DNA of 35,613 nucleotides from CAYNQN01 sp964530525 (GCA_964530525.1 CAZHBH010000018.1:1-35613), one strand, 5' to 3'. Shown: positions 15,302 to 22,424, counted from the first letter of the stretch. Notes: generated by a model from the letters alone, not told the origin. Numbers and translations are program-made.

Positions 15302-16254
15302 GGTTCGCCGTGGAGAGCTGGGCGCCCGAGTACGGGGCTCCGGTGGGAGACGAGGCGATGGCCGAGGCCGAGGCCCCGGCGGACGTGGACGTGGAGGTGC
15401 CCGCTGCGAGCTGGGACGCCCGGTCGCCAGGGCCCCAGGCGCGTCGGCTCGACTCGCTGCTGTTCGTGGACGGCGTGAGGCGCATCGAGGCCCACCTCTG
15501 GATCACGGGAGACGACGGGGTAGCCCGTCACGGCATCTGCGCCTCCTACGCCGCCGGTGCCGTGCGTTGCGACGGAGCCGCCCGGCTCGTGGATGCGCAG
15601 GTGCGCAGGGGCCTCTTCTGCGCCTCGGAAGGTGCGGGACCCCTCGCCACCCGCCACGGGACCTTCGACCTGCACGTCTCCGTCGACGACGATCCCGTGA
15701 AGCTGTCGCTGCTGCTGCAGGCGCGCATGGGAGACCTCGAGGCCCAGGTGACCCGGTCGGCCTGCGAGCACGAGGGCCCGACGGCGGTGGTGGTGGTGGA
15801 CGGACCCCTCAAGGTGGCTCACCGGGAAGGGCCGATGGTGGGCTACGTGAAGACCCACCGCCAGAGCTACGGGCCACAGGTGGTGCGAGACGTGATCGCC
15901 CAGCTCGACACCGGGCAGCGCACCCCGCTCCTGCTGGTGGGCGAGCGCCAGCCACGCTTCACCTGGTACCTGCGCCTCCCCACGGGGGCGGACCACGCAT
16001 GGGCTGGCGTGGTGCGGTTGGAGACGGCGGCCGAGCTCCCCGTGGCCGACGTGGCGTCGCTGGCCGACGACCTCTGCCTCACGCTCCCGGCGTACTCGTC
16101 GGTGGCCCACAAGGACCCCCGAGCCCCCCAGAACCTCGTACCGATCGGAGGCCTCGAGCGCGAGCTCAGGCGTCGGATGGGCGACCAGGCGCTCATCTTC
16201 CGCGCGTTGCAGCAGGCCGCTGCACGTCCGTCGGGCACGCCGACGAGGATCTAG
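15298..16254 (+). CDS. nurA: NurA-like 5'-3' nuclease
   Basis: A 318-aa protein with the NurA nuclease pattern. NurA degrades the 5' strand at DNA ends while HerA translocates. The two catalytic-Asp strands are visible as LLFVDGVRRIEA (D58) and VVVVDGPL (D168), followed by GPMVGYVKTH (179-187) and a C-terminal KDPRAPQNLVPIGGLERELRRRMGD (272-296), a layout shared with NurA proteins. The N-terminal about 45 residues are acidic and Ala-rich. ATG 15298 overlaps the sbcC stop (ATGA), so it is translationally coupled. The pairing with herA, sbcD and sbcC is the strongest argument for the call; the sequence is divergent, so a profile search would settle it. Confidence 0.78.
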   Translation: MRFAVESWAPEYGAPVGDEAMAEAEAPADVDVEVPAASWDARSPGPQARRLDSLLFVDGVRRIEAHLWITGDDGVARHGICASYAAGAVRCDGAARLVDAQVRRGLFCASEGAGPLATRHGTFDLHVSVDDDPVKLSLLLQARMGDLEAQVTRSACEHEGPTAVVVVDGPLKVAHREGPMVGYVKTHRQSYGPQVVRDVIAQLDTGQRTPLLLVGERQPRFTWYLRLPTGADHAWAGVVRLETAAELPVADVASLADDLCLTLPAYSSVAHKDPRAPQNLVPIGGLERELRRRMGDQALIFRALQQAAARPSGTPTRI

Positions 16255-16257
16255 GGT
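16252..16257 (+). promoter_or_regulatory. -10 box TAGGGT overlapping the nurA stop codon
   Basis: The nurA stop TAG (16252-16254) is also the first half of TAGGGT, which lies seven bases before the ATG at 16265, the usual leaderless spacing. Confidence 0.5.
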
Positions 16258-16264
16258 CCCGGAG

Positions 16265-16984
16265 ATGAGCGACGAAGCGAGCGAGGCACCGGTTACCTGC
16301 GAGATCCGCGATGGCGTTGCCATCGTGAGGATCGACGACGGGAAGGCGAACGCCCTCGGACATCGGGCGATCGGTGAGCTGAACGCCGGCCTCGATCGTG
16401 CAGCGGACGAAGGTGCCGCCGCTGTGGCGATCCTCGGCAGGCCGGGGAGGTTCTCCGCGGGCTTCGACCTCGCCACCATGCGTGCCGGGATAGGCGAGGC
16501 CAGGGACCTCCTCAGGGTCGGGGGGGAGTTGGCTCTTCGCCTCTACTCCTCCCCCGTGCCCGTGGTGCTCGGCGTGACCGGCCACGCCCTGGCCATGGGG
16601 GCCATCCTCCTGCTCAGCGCCGACGTGCGCATCGGCACGAGGGGCGACTTCAAGATCGGTCTCAACGAGGTGGCCATCGGCATGCCGGTCCCAGGCTTCG
16701 CCGTGGAGCTCGCCCGTGCCCGCCTCTCGCCCCGGCACCTCACCTATGCCGTGAACCTGGCCACCGTCTACCACCCGGAGGGGGCCCTGGCCTCCGGGTA
16801 CCTCGACGAGCTGGCCGACGCCGACCAGGTGGAGGGAGCCTCCGTGGCGCGGGCCCAGCAGCTTGCGGAGGGGCTGCGCCCCGATGCGTTCCGCGCAACC
16901 CGCGCAACGTTGCGCGACGAGCTCACCTCACGCCTCCGCTCCAGCCTCCAGGCCGACCTCGAGGCCTTCACAGTCGAGCTGTGA
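16265..16984 (+). CDS. Enoyl-CoA hydratase/isomerase (crotonase) family protein
   Basis: A 239-aa crotonase-fold enzyme acting on acyl-CoA, most likely in fatty-acid or other acyl-CoA metabolism. The oxyanion-hole segments are RFSAGFDL (62-69) and GHALAMGAILLLSADVRI (106-123). E135 in IGLNEVAIGMP sits near the position of one catalytic glutamate of crotonase; the second is not clearly placed in PGFAVELA, so hydratase activity is uncertain. ATG 16265 follows TAGGGT by seven bases. It lies 10 bases after nurA but is probably transcribed separately and functionally unrelated to it. Confidence 0.85.
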   Translation: MSDEASEAPVTCEIRDGVAIVRIDDGKANALGHRAIGELNAGLDRAADEGAAAVAILGRPGRFSAGFDLATMRAGIGEARDLLRVGGELALRLYSSPVPVVLGVTGHALAMGAILLLSADVRIGTRGDFKIGLNEVAIGMPVPGFAVELARARLSPRHLTYAVNLATVYHPEGALASGYLDELADADQVEGASVARAQQLAEGLRPDAFRATRATLRDELTSRLRSSLQADLEAFTVEL

Positions 16985-17046
16985 TCGAACCGGCAGCCAC
17001 CCCTTGCTGCTGGCCCGCAGATCCTGATTACTTTTGACGAGAGGTC

Positions 17047-17052
17047 TACTGT
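17047..17052 (+). promoter_or_regulatory. -10 box TACTGT for leaderless small RHH-like gene
   Basis: TACTGT is followed after six bases by the GTG at 17059. A TTGACG at 17034-17039 is only seven bases before it and so is not its -35. Confidence 0.55.
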
Positions 17053-17058
17053 GGTGGT

Positions 17059-17307
17059 GTGACACCAACGCGCAAGCAGACGACACGGGCTCGTCGCTCC
17101 GTCAACGAGCCCCGCAAAGCCCTCCACGCCTACCTGAGCGACGAAGCTCACGAGACCTGGCACGCCCTCGCCGCCGAGTACGGGGTCAGCGTCTCGGGCC
17201 TCCTCGAAGCCATGGCCCCCGACCTGGTGGCCAAGGGCGCCTCGACCCGCTACGACGCCACGATCAAGCGGGCGCGCAAGGTGGACGTGGAGCGCCGCAG
17301 GCGCTGA
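17059..17307 (+). CDS. Small ribbon-helix-helix-like protein (hypothetical)
   Basis: An 82-aa basic protein. The central segment KALHAYLSDEAHETWHALAAEYG followed by VSVSGLLEAMAPDL has the strand-helix-turn-helix pattern of ribbon-helix-helix (CopG/Arc-like) DNA-binding proteins; both ends are Arg/Lys-rich (TRKQTTRARRS and KRARKVDVERRRR), suggesting nucleic-acid binding. No known family is recognised with certainty. GTG 17059 is supported by a -10 box six bases upstream. It ends against the convergent tail-anchored/parA pair, across a strong hairpin at 17316-17344. A transcription regulator or a partner in chromosome/plasmid partition are both possible. Confidence 0.6.
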   Translation: MTPTRKQTTRARRSVNEPRKALHAYLSDEAHETWHALAAEYGVSVSGLLEAMAPDLVAKGASTRYDATIKRARKVDVERRRR

Positions 17308-17315
17308 CTCGATGT

Positions 17316-17344
17316 GGCGACACCGTGAGCCACACGGGGTCGCC
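17316..17344. terminator. Bidirectional hairpin between convergent genes
   Basis: GGCGACACCGTG (17316-17327) and CACGGGGTCGCC (17333-17344) pair over 12 bp with one mismatch and a five-base loop AGCCA, nine bases after the RHH-like stop and seven before the stop of the opposing gene. It has no T-run. Confidence 0.65.
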
Positions 17345-17350
17345 GCAGAG

Positions 17351-17659
17351 CTAGCGCTTCCGTCGGCGACGCAGGACGAGCCAAAGGGCCGTCAGGCCGA
17401 CGAGGGACGCGACGGCAGCGATGGCCGCCTTGGGGATGGCGCGAGCACCTACCTGCGCACCGCTCCCCGTTCGCTCGCTCGCCGACACCTCCACCGCTGG
17501 CTTCGCGACGCCGGGCTCGCCGGGCGTCGCAGCCTTGGGGCCCTCCTCGGGTTCGGCGGGCTGGGGAGCTGCCACCCCTTGGAGGATCGCCTCCACGGGT
17601 GCTGGCTCGCTCTCGGCCACCTCGGGCCTGGTGCGCGATCGTTGGGGGTCGTAGGGCAT
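17351..17659 (-). CDS. Small tail-anchored membrane protein (hypothetical), downstream of parA
   Basis: A 102-aa protein. An Arg-bearing N-terminus (MPYDPQRSRTRPEV) is followed by a Pro/Glu/Ala-rich linker (about 15-70), a single C-terminal hydrophobic helix (about 75-95, KAAIAAVASLVGLTALWLVL) and a basic tail RRRRKR. There is no signal peptide, so it is likely anchored by its C-terminus with the N-terminus in the cytoplasm. I do not recognise a family. ATG 17659 has GGAG six bases upstream on the minus strand and lies 20 bases after the parA stop, so the two are almost surely co-transcribed and may work together. Confidence 0.6.
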   Translation of the reverse strand: MPYDPQRSRTRPEVAESEPAPVEAILQGVAAPQPAEPEEGPKAATPGEPGVAKPAVEVSASERTGSGAQVGARAIPKAAIAAVASLVGLTALWLVLRRRRKR

Positions 17660-17679
17660 CTGGGCTCCGGCTCGTTCTC

Positions 17680-18525
17680 TCAGCTCTCGGGTGACGTCTC
17701 CGCCATCGGCGTGCTCGACGTGGGCTCGCCGATCGTGGGGGTGCGGGGCTGCTCGATCGCGACGGGCAGCAGGCGGGCGAGCAGCTCGCTCAGCTCTTCT
17801 GCCGCCTCTGCCGCTCCCGCCCGGTTGCCGAGGCCGCCCACGGGCAGCGACTGGGCAGAGGCCTCTGCCACCGCCACGCGCTGGTGGATGGGCGGAAGGA
17901 CCAGATCGCCGTAGCGCTCCACGAGCTGTTGGTGCCAGTACCGGGCGTCGCGCGTGCGACCGAGGCGGTTCACCACGATGCCCGCCACCTCCAGCTCGCC
18001 TTCGCGGCGGGCCCCTATGCGCTCCACCGTGCGCAGTATCTGCTCGACCCCGTCGGAGGCCCACGCGGCGGGCTCTGTGACGATGAGGGCCTTGTCGGCA
18101 GCGAAGAGCCCGTTGACGGTCAACAGGCCCAGCGACGGCGGGCAGTCGATGATCACCAGGTCGGCGTCGACCCCCTTGAGGGCCACCCGGAGGCGGTCCT
18201 GTGCGCCGATGGGGTCGGTGGCGAGCTGGGGCTCCCGAGCCGCCAGCCCCGGCGAGCTGGGTGCCACCCTGGGAGGGGGGCCCAACCCTGCCGGCCACCC
18301 CGAGGTGTGGATCACCTCTGCGAGCCCACCGGGCTGGTCGTCGGCCAGGGCGCGGTCGACCGTGTGGGCCGGGTCCCAGACCGCGAGGCCCGTGGTGGCG
18401 TTGGCCTGCGGGTCGAGATCGATCACGAGCGCCTGCAGGCCCGCTGACGATGCCGCCGAAGCCAGGCCTAGGGCGATGGTGGTCTTGCCGACACCACCCT
18501 TCTGGTTGACCACGGCGATCTTCAT
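17680..18525 (-). CDS. parA: ParA/MinD-family ATPase (orphan)
   Basis: A 281-aa deviant-Walker ATPase that would dimerise with ATP on DNA and position a cargo such as a replicon or protein complex. The deviant Walker A is KGGVGKTT (9-16), followed by VIDLDPQANAT (34-44) and the second ATPase motif DLVIIDCPPSLGLLT. C-terminal residues after about 255 are a Pro/Thr/Ser tail. No parB or parS-like repeat is nearby, so it is not the main chromosome partition gene; the neighbour at 17351 is the best partner candidate. ATG 18525 (MKIAVVNQKGG) is chosen on the family start; TACCTT lies ten bases upstream on the minus strand. It is divergent from the peroxiredoxin. Confidence 0.9.
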   Translation of the reverse strand: MKIAVVNQKGGVGKTTIALGLASAASSAGLQALVIDLDPQANATTGLAVWDPAHTVDRALADDQPGGLAEVIHTSGWPAGLGPPPRVAPSSPGLAAREPQLATDPIGAQDRLRVALKGVDADLVIIDCPPSLGLLTVNGLFAADKALIVTEPAAWASDGVEQILRTVERIGARREGELEVAGIVVNRLGRTRDARYWHQQLVERYGDLVLPPIHQRVAVAEASAQSLPVGGLGNRAGAAEAAEELSELLARLLPVAIEQPRTPTIGEPTSSTPMAETSPES

Positions 18526-18535
18526 CACGGTCGCC

Positions 18536-18541
18536 AAGGTA
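18536..18541 (-). promoter_or_regulatory. -10 box TACCTT for parA
   Basis: TACCTT on the minus strand ends ten bases before the parA ATG, giving a leader of only about three or four bases. The only 34 bases between the divergent parA and peroxiredoxin starts include CAAC-AATC-GTTG at 18545-18556, a small possible operator. Confidence 0.4.
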
Positions 18542-18559
18542 GTGCAACAATCGTTGGTC

Positions 18560-19021
18560 ATGGCTGGGAAGAGCGGGGTGGGCGTGGGGAGCAGAGCGCC
18601 GGACTTCACGCTGCCGGACCAGCACGGACAGCCCGTCACGCTGGCAGATCTACGGGGTGGCTGGGTCGTCTTGTACTTCTACCCTGCCGACGACACCCCC
18701 GGCTGCACGCGGGAAGCCTGCTCGTTCCGCGACAGCCACGAGGACTTCGTGGACGCCGGGGCGAGGGTGCTCGGGGTGAGCAGCGACTCGGTCGCCAAAC
18801 ACGAGCGCTTCGCCGACAAGCACGGACTGCCCTTCACCCTGCTCGCCGACGAGGGAGGGGAGCTCCGCTCGGCCTACGGCGTCCCCAAGTCGCTGGGAAT
18901 CCTTCCGGGGCGGGTGACCTACGTGATCGATCCCGACGGCATCGTCCGAAGCGTCTTCAACTCGCAGCTCCAGCCGACGCGCCACATCGCCGAGGCGCTG
19001 CGGGCGATCGAAGCCGGCTGA
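18560..19021 (+). CDS. bcp: Thiol peroxidase, PrxQ/BCP subfamily
   Basis: A 153-aa peroxiredoxin reducing hydrogen peroxide and organic hydroperoxides in the cytoplasm. The peroxidatic cysteine is C49 in PADDTPGCTREACSFRD; a second cysteine (C54) five residues on is the CX4C arrangement of atypical two-Cys PrxQ/BCP enzymes, recycled by thioredoxin. The GRVTYVIDPDGIV segment and length are normal. ATG 18560 gives the usual short N-terminus (SRAPDFTLPDQ). There is no Shine-Dalgarno before it; a weak AACAAT lies eight bases upstream, so it too may be leaderless. A strong hairpin follows the gene. Confidence 0.95.
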   Translation: MAGKSGVGVGSRAPDFTLPDQHGQPVTLADLRGGWVVLYFYPADDTPGCTREACSFRDSHEDFVDAGARVLGVSSDSVAKHERFADKHGLPFTLLADEGGELRSAYGVPKSLGILPGRVTYVIDPDGIVRSVFNSQLQPTRHIAEALRAIEAG

Positions 19022-19050
19022 CGCCCGAGCAGGGAAACCGCCGCAGGACG

Positions 19051-19088
19051 CGAACAGGGGGCCCGTCCGAAGCCGGGCCCCCTGTTCG
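19051..19088. terminator. Strong bidirectional terminator hairpin
   Basis: A perfect 15-bp stem (19051-19065 with 19074-19088: CGAACAGGGGGCCCG and its complement) and an eight-base loop lie between the bcp stop and the stop of the opposing lipoprotein gene at 19128. The three bases following on the plus strand are TCT rather than a long T-run. Its position and stability make it the clearest terminator in the window, shared by both convergent genes. Confidence 0.85.
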
Positions 19089-19127
19089 TCTCGATTCCGA
19101 TGGCCTCCGAGAGGCCTGCGCGCTCCC

Positions 19128-20495
19128 CTAGGAGACCGGGTTGGCGCAGGAGCCTGCCGTGAGCGTCCCGGGCTGGCTCGGGTCGGCAGCCGGCTGCCAG
19201 GTGGCGGTGGCCACCCACTGGTCGCCCGAAGCCGTGCTGCAGATCGACCAGAACGTGAACGGCCCGGAGGTCCTGTCGCCCTGTGCGTCCAGCTCTATCG
19301 TGCCGGTCACCCCGACGTAGCCGTCGGCGGCGTTCACGAAGTCGGTGCGGAGGGTGTCGACGCCCGATCCCACACCAGCTGCCAGGATCGCGTTGACGGC
19401 CACGTCGAAGGCGTCGTAGGCGGCGAGGGCGAAGGCGTCGGGCTCGTGGCCCGCCATCTGGGCGATCTCCGCGATCAGCGCTGCCTCGGCCTGGGTCTGC
19501 TCGGGCGGAAGCGACAGCAGCGGGTTGGGGTAGCCGCCCACGGCCATGGCGAACGCCGCGCTACCAGGAGTGGAGAGGAGCACGGTGGAGCGCGCAGAGC
19601 CGTCGCCGCCGTACCACCGAACGCCCTCGGGCCAGCCGCCGTCCATCGAACCGGCAGCAGCGAAGATGTCGGCCACCTCCTCGAACCCAGCGAGGTAGAC
19701 GCCCACCTGGGCCGGCCCCGCGGCGCTGGTGGCCGCGCTCACCTGCTGCACCACCTGCTGGAGGGTGTCGGTGAAGTTCGTGGTGCTTGGCTCGTAGATC
19801 ACGCCCTCGCTCACGGTGATCCCCTGGGCGGAGGCGATGGAGCCGACCGAGTCGGCCAGGCCCTGGTTGCCGCGGTCGTTGCGCCACACCGGCACGACGG
19901 AGGTGATGCCGTCGGCGGCGAGGAGGTCGACCATGGCGCGACCCTCGACCCGATCGTTGGGCACGAAGCGGTAGACGTTGTCGTCTGCGGCGAGAGACGA
20001 GGCGGTGCTGCCCTGCGAGACCACCAGGACGCCCCGGTCGGTCGCCACCTGCTCGATGGCGGCCACCTCGGAGCTGGACTGCGGCCCGATGACGATCTCG
20101 GCTCCCCAGTCGGCGAGGCGCTCGAGCGCTGCCACCGCCCTGTCGGGCTCCTGCTCGGTGTCCTCCACCTGCAGCACGACCCGCGTGGGCTCACCCGCCT
20201 GCTCGAACTGCTGGTTCCAGCGGGCTGCCGCTATCTCGAGAGCAGCCTGGCTGGAGGTGCCGAGCGTGGAGCCGTCGCCGGTGACCGACAGCAGTGCGCC
20301 GATGCGGATCTCGTCCGCCGAGCGCGGCGTGGTCGTGGCGGTGGCCTGGCTGGTGCCCGTGGCGCTGTCGTCGCTGTCGCTGCTGCAGGCGGCCACGCCT
20401 AGCACGAGCAGGGCCGCTGCGAGCAGAGCCACAAGCCTCGTGCCGGCTCCCACACGCCGGCCGCTTCTATCAGGGTTCACATTGCGAAGCATCAC
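19128..20495 (-). CDS. ABC transporter substrate-binding lipoprotein (branched-chain amino acid type)
   Basis: A 455-aa periplasmic-binding-like receptor (Peripla_BP_6/LivJ type) that would capture a ligand outside the cell for an ABC importer. The signal peptide is basic then hydrophobic and ends in a lipobox LGVAAC (Cys37), followed by a Ser/Asp/Thr-rich linker, so it is a lipoprotein. EIRIGALLSVTGDGSTLG, ALEIAAARWN and VIGPQSSSEVAA are typical of the fold. No permease or ATPase genes are adjacent, so it is an orphan receptor or works with distant partners. The GTG at 20495 or the ATG at 20492 may be the start; both sit after GAGGGG on the minus strand. A palindromic -10 is shared with the divergent OB-fold gene. 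Confidence 0.9.
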   Translation of the reverse strand: MMLRNVNPDRSGRRVGAGTRLVALLAAALLVLGVAACSSDSDDSATGTSQATATTTPRSADEIRIGALLSVTGDGSTLGTSSQAALEIAAARWNQQFEQAGEPTRVVLQVEDTEQEPDRAVAALERLADWGAEIVIGPQSSSEVAAIEQVATDRGVLVVSQGSTASSLAADDNVYRFVPNDRVEGRAMVDLLAADGITSVVPVWRNDRGNQGLADSVGSIASAQGITVSEGVIYEPSTTNFTDTLQQVVQQVSAATSAAGPAQVGVYLAGFEEVADIFAAAGSMDGGWPEGVRWYGGDGSARSTVLLSTPGSAAFAMAVGGYPNPLLSLPPEQTQAEAALIAEIAQMAGHEPDAFALAAYDAFDVAVNAILAAGVGSGVDTLRTDFVNAADGYVGVTGTIELDAQGDRTSGPFTFWSICSTASGDQWVATATWQPAADPSQPGTLTAGSCANPVS

Positions 20496-20546
20496 ACTCG
20501 CCCCTCTGGTCCCGTGGGACCGTTGTTCGGCAAAACCGGCAGCGAG

Positions 20547-20554
20547 CCTATAGG
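20547..20554. promoter_or_regulatory. Palindromic CCTATAGG, possible shared -10 for divergent genes
   Basis: CCTATAGG reads the same on both strands, giving TATAGG in each direction. On the plus strand it lies 18 bases before the OB-fold GTG (20573). On the minus strand it lies about 51 bases before the lipoprotein start (20495). Confidence 0.5.
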
Positions 20555-20572
20555 ACGGGGCACACTGACACC

Positions 20573-20923
20573 GTGGGACTGAGGGACGTGCGCCGCCGGC
20601 TCACCGCCAGCGTCGCCCAACTCGACCGCACGAGGCTGCAGGAGCGCTACCAGGGCATGGGCCTCACCCCCATCGCGGAGGCTCCCACGCGGACGCCGGT
20701 GAGGATCGGCGGCGAGGTGAAGGAGACGCGCGTCGTGCCCCGGGCAGGATCACCGAGCCTGGAGGTGATCGTCTCCGACGGCACGGGCCGGGCGACCGCC
20801 GTGTTCAGCGGCACCAAGGCCATCGCTGGCATCAACCTGGGCGAGGGGCTGCTGCTTGAGGGCGTTCCCCGGATGGAGAAGGGCCGCCTGATCCTCCTGA
20901 ACCCGGCCTACACGCTCGCCTAG
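20573..20923 (+). CDS. OB-fold nucleic-acid-binding domain protein
   Basis: A 116-aa protein whose second half, VRIGGEVKETRVVPRAGSPSL through EVIVSDGTGRATAVFSG and LLLEGVPRMEKGRLILLNPAY, has the five-strand OB-fold pattern seen in single-stranded nucleic-acid-binding proteins. The first about 45 residues are basic and helical. Such OB-fold proteins are often found next to TrkA genes in actinobacteria, which this window reproduces. GTG 20573 is chosen because the preceding frame is Arg/Pro-rich and not conserved-looking; the inferred leader of about 12 bases has no Shine-Dalgarno. Its stop lies 14 bases from the opposing trkA stop. Confidence 0.75.
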   Translation: MGLRDVRRRLTASVAQLDRTRLQERYQGMGLTPIAEAPTRTPVRIGGEVKETRVVPRAGSPSLEVIVSDGTGRATAVFSGTKAIAGINLGEGLLLEGVPRMEKGRLILLNPAYTLA

Positions 20924-20955
20924 CCCCGAGACGGCCCCTAGGCGCCGATCGGGGC
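20923..20955. terminator. Possible hairpin at convergent OB-fold/trkA ends
   Basis: GCCCCGA (20923-20929) and TCGGGGC (20949-20955) form a 7-bp stem around a 19-base interior that contains GGCGCC. It overlaps the stop codon of the first gene and the last codons of the other, so it may be coincidental. Confidence 0.35.
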
Positions 20956-21633
20956 AGCGGGATCCGGACCCACGAGGATCTGGCGGATCTCCTCTTCGTT
21001 CTCGTCGCTCAACAGGACCAGCACCTCGTCGCCCACGTAGAAGGGGGTGTCGCCCCGGGGGACCACGACGTGGTCCTGGCGGAGCACCGCCACGATCGAA
21101 GCAGAGCGAGGCAACCTCAGCTCCTGGATCTCCCTGCCGACGGCAGGTGATCCCTCGGCGAGGGTCACCTCCGAGAGGCGCACCCTGCCGCCCTCGAAGG
21201 CGAGGAGCCTGACGAAGGTCCCCACCGACACCGCCTCCTCCACCAGCGCCGTGAGCAGGTGGGGTGTCGAGACGGCCACGTCGACACCCCAGCCCTCGTT
21301 GAAGAGCCACTCGTTGGAGGGGTTGTTCACCCGGGCCACCACCCGTGGGACCCCGAACTCCTGCTTCGCCAGAAGCGAGACGACCAGGTTGTCCTCGTCG
21401 TCACCCGTGACCGCCACGACCACGTCGGCGGTCTCGGGGTGGGCTCGCATGAGCTCGGAGACCTCGCAGGCGTCCGCCGTGAGCCAGGTGCATCCCGCGG
21501 GCTCCCCCTTCGCCTGCATCTCCGAGACCCGCTCGGGGTCGACCTCGACGATGAGCACCTCGTGGCCGTCGCGCCTCAGCTCGCTTGCGATGTAGGTGCC
21601 CACGTTTCCACCCCCCACGATGACGACCCTCAT
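20938..21633 (-). CDS. trkA: TrkA-family NAD-binding potassium-uptake regulator (copy 1)
   Basis: A 231-aa cytoplasmic RCK protein that gates a Trk/Ktr potassium channel in response to NAD(H)/ATP. The N-terminal RCK domain has GGGNVG (7-12) with an acid at the end of strand two (E30), then ADACEVSELM and a TGDDEDN segment. A TrkA-C domain follows from about 150 (LSEVTLAEGSPAVGREIQEL to VGDEVLVLL). The start at 21633 matches the universal M-x-VVIVGGG. It probably shares a transcript with the second trkA, 58 bases upstream. No TrkH/KtrB channel gene is in the window. Confidence 0.92.
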   Translation of the reverse strand: MRVVIVGGGNVGTYIASELRRDGHEVLIVEVDPERVSEMQAKGEPAGCTWLTADACEVSELMRAHPETADVVVAVTGDDEDNLVVSLLAKQEFGVPRVVARVNNPSNEWLFNEGWGVDVAVSTPHLLTALVEEAVSVGTFVRLLAFEGGRVRLSEVTLAEGSPAVGREIQELRLPRSASIVAVLRQDHVVVPRGDTPFYVGDEVLVLLSDENEEEIRQILVGPDPAAPIGA

Positions 21634-21691
21634 CGAAGACGGCCCCCGCTCGACACCGAAGCGGTCCCGCCGGCGCCGCTCGTAGGGGTGC

Positions 21692-22360
21692 TCACCGGCC
21701 CGCCTCGGGCAGAGGGGCCTCGAACATCGCGTCGAGGCGGTCGAGGGCGTCCCCCGCTACCGCCATCCAGATCACGTCGCCCTCCTGCAGGAGGAGATCC
21801 GCAGTGGGCACGCGAGCTGTGCCCAGCCTCCCCAGGGCCGCCACGCGAACGGCGCCTTCCAGCTCGACCTGCGAGACGGGACGCCCCGCCCAGCCAGGTG
21901 GGACCCTGCGCTCCACCAGGCAAGCGCTCGCCGAGGGGTCTATCCACTCGACGCCCGAGGCATCGGGCAGCACGCGGCGCATCACGCGCTCGATGGTCCA
22001 CTGCACGGTGGCGACCGTGGGTATGCCCACCCGCTCGTAGATTGCCGCCCGGCGCTGGTCGTAGATGCGCGCGACGACCCTTGCCACGCCGAAGGCCTCG
22101 CGGGCCACACGCGCCACGACGATGTTCGAGTTGTCGCCGTTCGTCACCGCGGCCAGCGCGTCGGCCCGCTCGATGCCCGCTTCACGCAAGCGATCGCGGT
22201 CGAAGCCCACGCCCTGGATCGTCTTGCCCTTGAAACCTGGAGGAAGCCTGTGAAAGGCCTCACTCTTGCGATCGATCACGGCCACCGAGTGACCCTGGTC
22301 TTCGAGCATCCCCGCGAGACCTGAACCCACCCGACCACAGCCCACCACGACGACGTGCAC
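21692..22360 (-). CDS. trkA: TrkA-family NAD-binding potassium-uptake regulator (copy 2)
   Basis: A 222-aa RCK protein of the same family as its downstream neighbour, with GCGRVG (7-12), an aspartate at the end of strand two (D30) and a TrkA-C domain from about 140 with VPPGWAGRPVSQVELEGAVRVAAL. Paired TrkA genes are common in actinobacteria, presumably forming a heteromeric ring with one Trk channel. The start is GTG 22360, with TAGGAT eight bases upstream on the minus strand and no Shine-Dalgarno. It differs from copy 1 in the NAD-binding region (RVGSGLAGML), suggesting distinct ligand use, but this is inference. Confidence 0.92.
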   Translation of the reverse strand: MHVVVVGCGRVGSGLAGMLEDQGHSVAVIDRKSEAFHRLPPGFKGKTIQGVGFDRDRLREAGIERADALAAVTNGDNSNIVVARVAREAFGVARVVARIYDQRRAAIYERVGIPTVATVQWTIERVMRRVLPDASGVEWIDPSASACLVERRVPPGWAGRPVSQVELEGAVRVAALGRLGTARVPTADLLLQEGDVIWMAVAGDALDRLDAMFEAPLPEAGR

Positions 22361-22368
22361 GAGCGCGC

Positions 22369-22374
22369 ATCCTA
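22369..22374 (-). promoter_or_regulatory. -10 box TAGGAT for near-leaderless trkA pair
   Basis: TAGGAT on the minus strand is followed after eight bases by the GTG at 22360. It would drive both trkA genes. Confidence 0.5.
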
Positions 22375-22424
22375 AGAACGAGCGGAGGCAGGCGCACGTC
22401 CTGAGCGCCGAGAGGACGCGTGAC

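Noticed and set aside
14599..16479. Long minus-strand open frame across sbcC, nurA and the crotonase gene
   Set aside because: Antisense to three recognisable genes; no conserved motif in the translation.
17034..17039. TTGACG taken as a -35 box for the RHH-like gene
   Set aside because: Only seven bases separate it from the TACTGT -10, far too short for a -35/-10 spacing.
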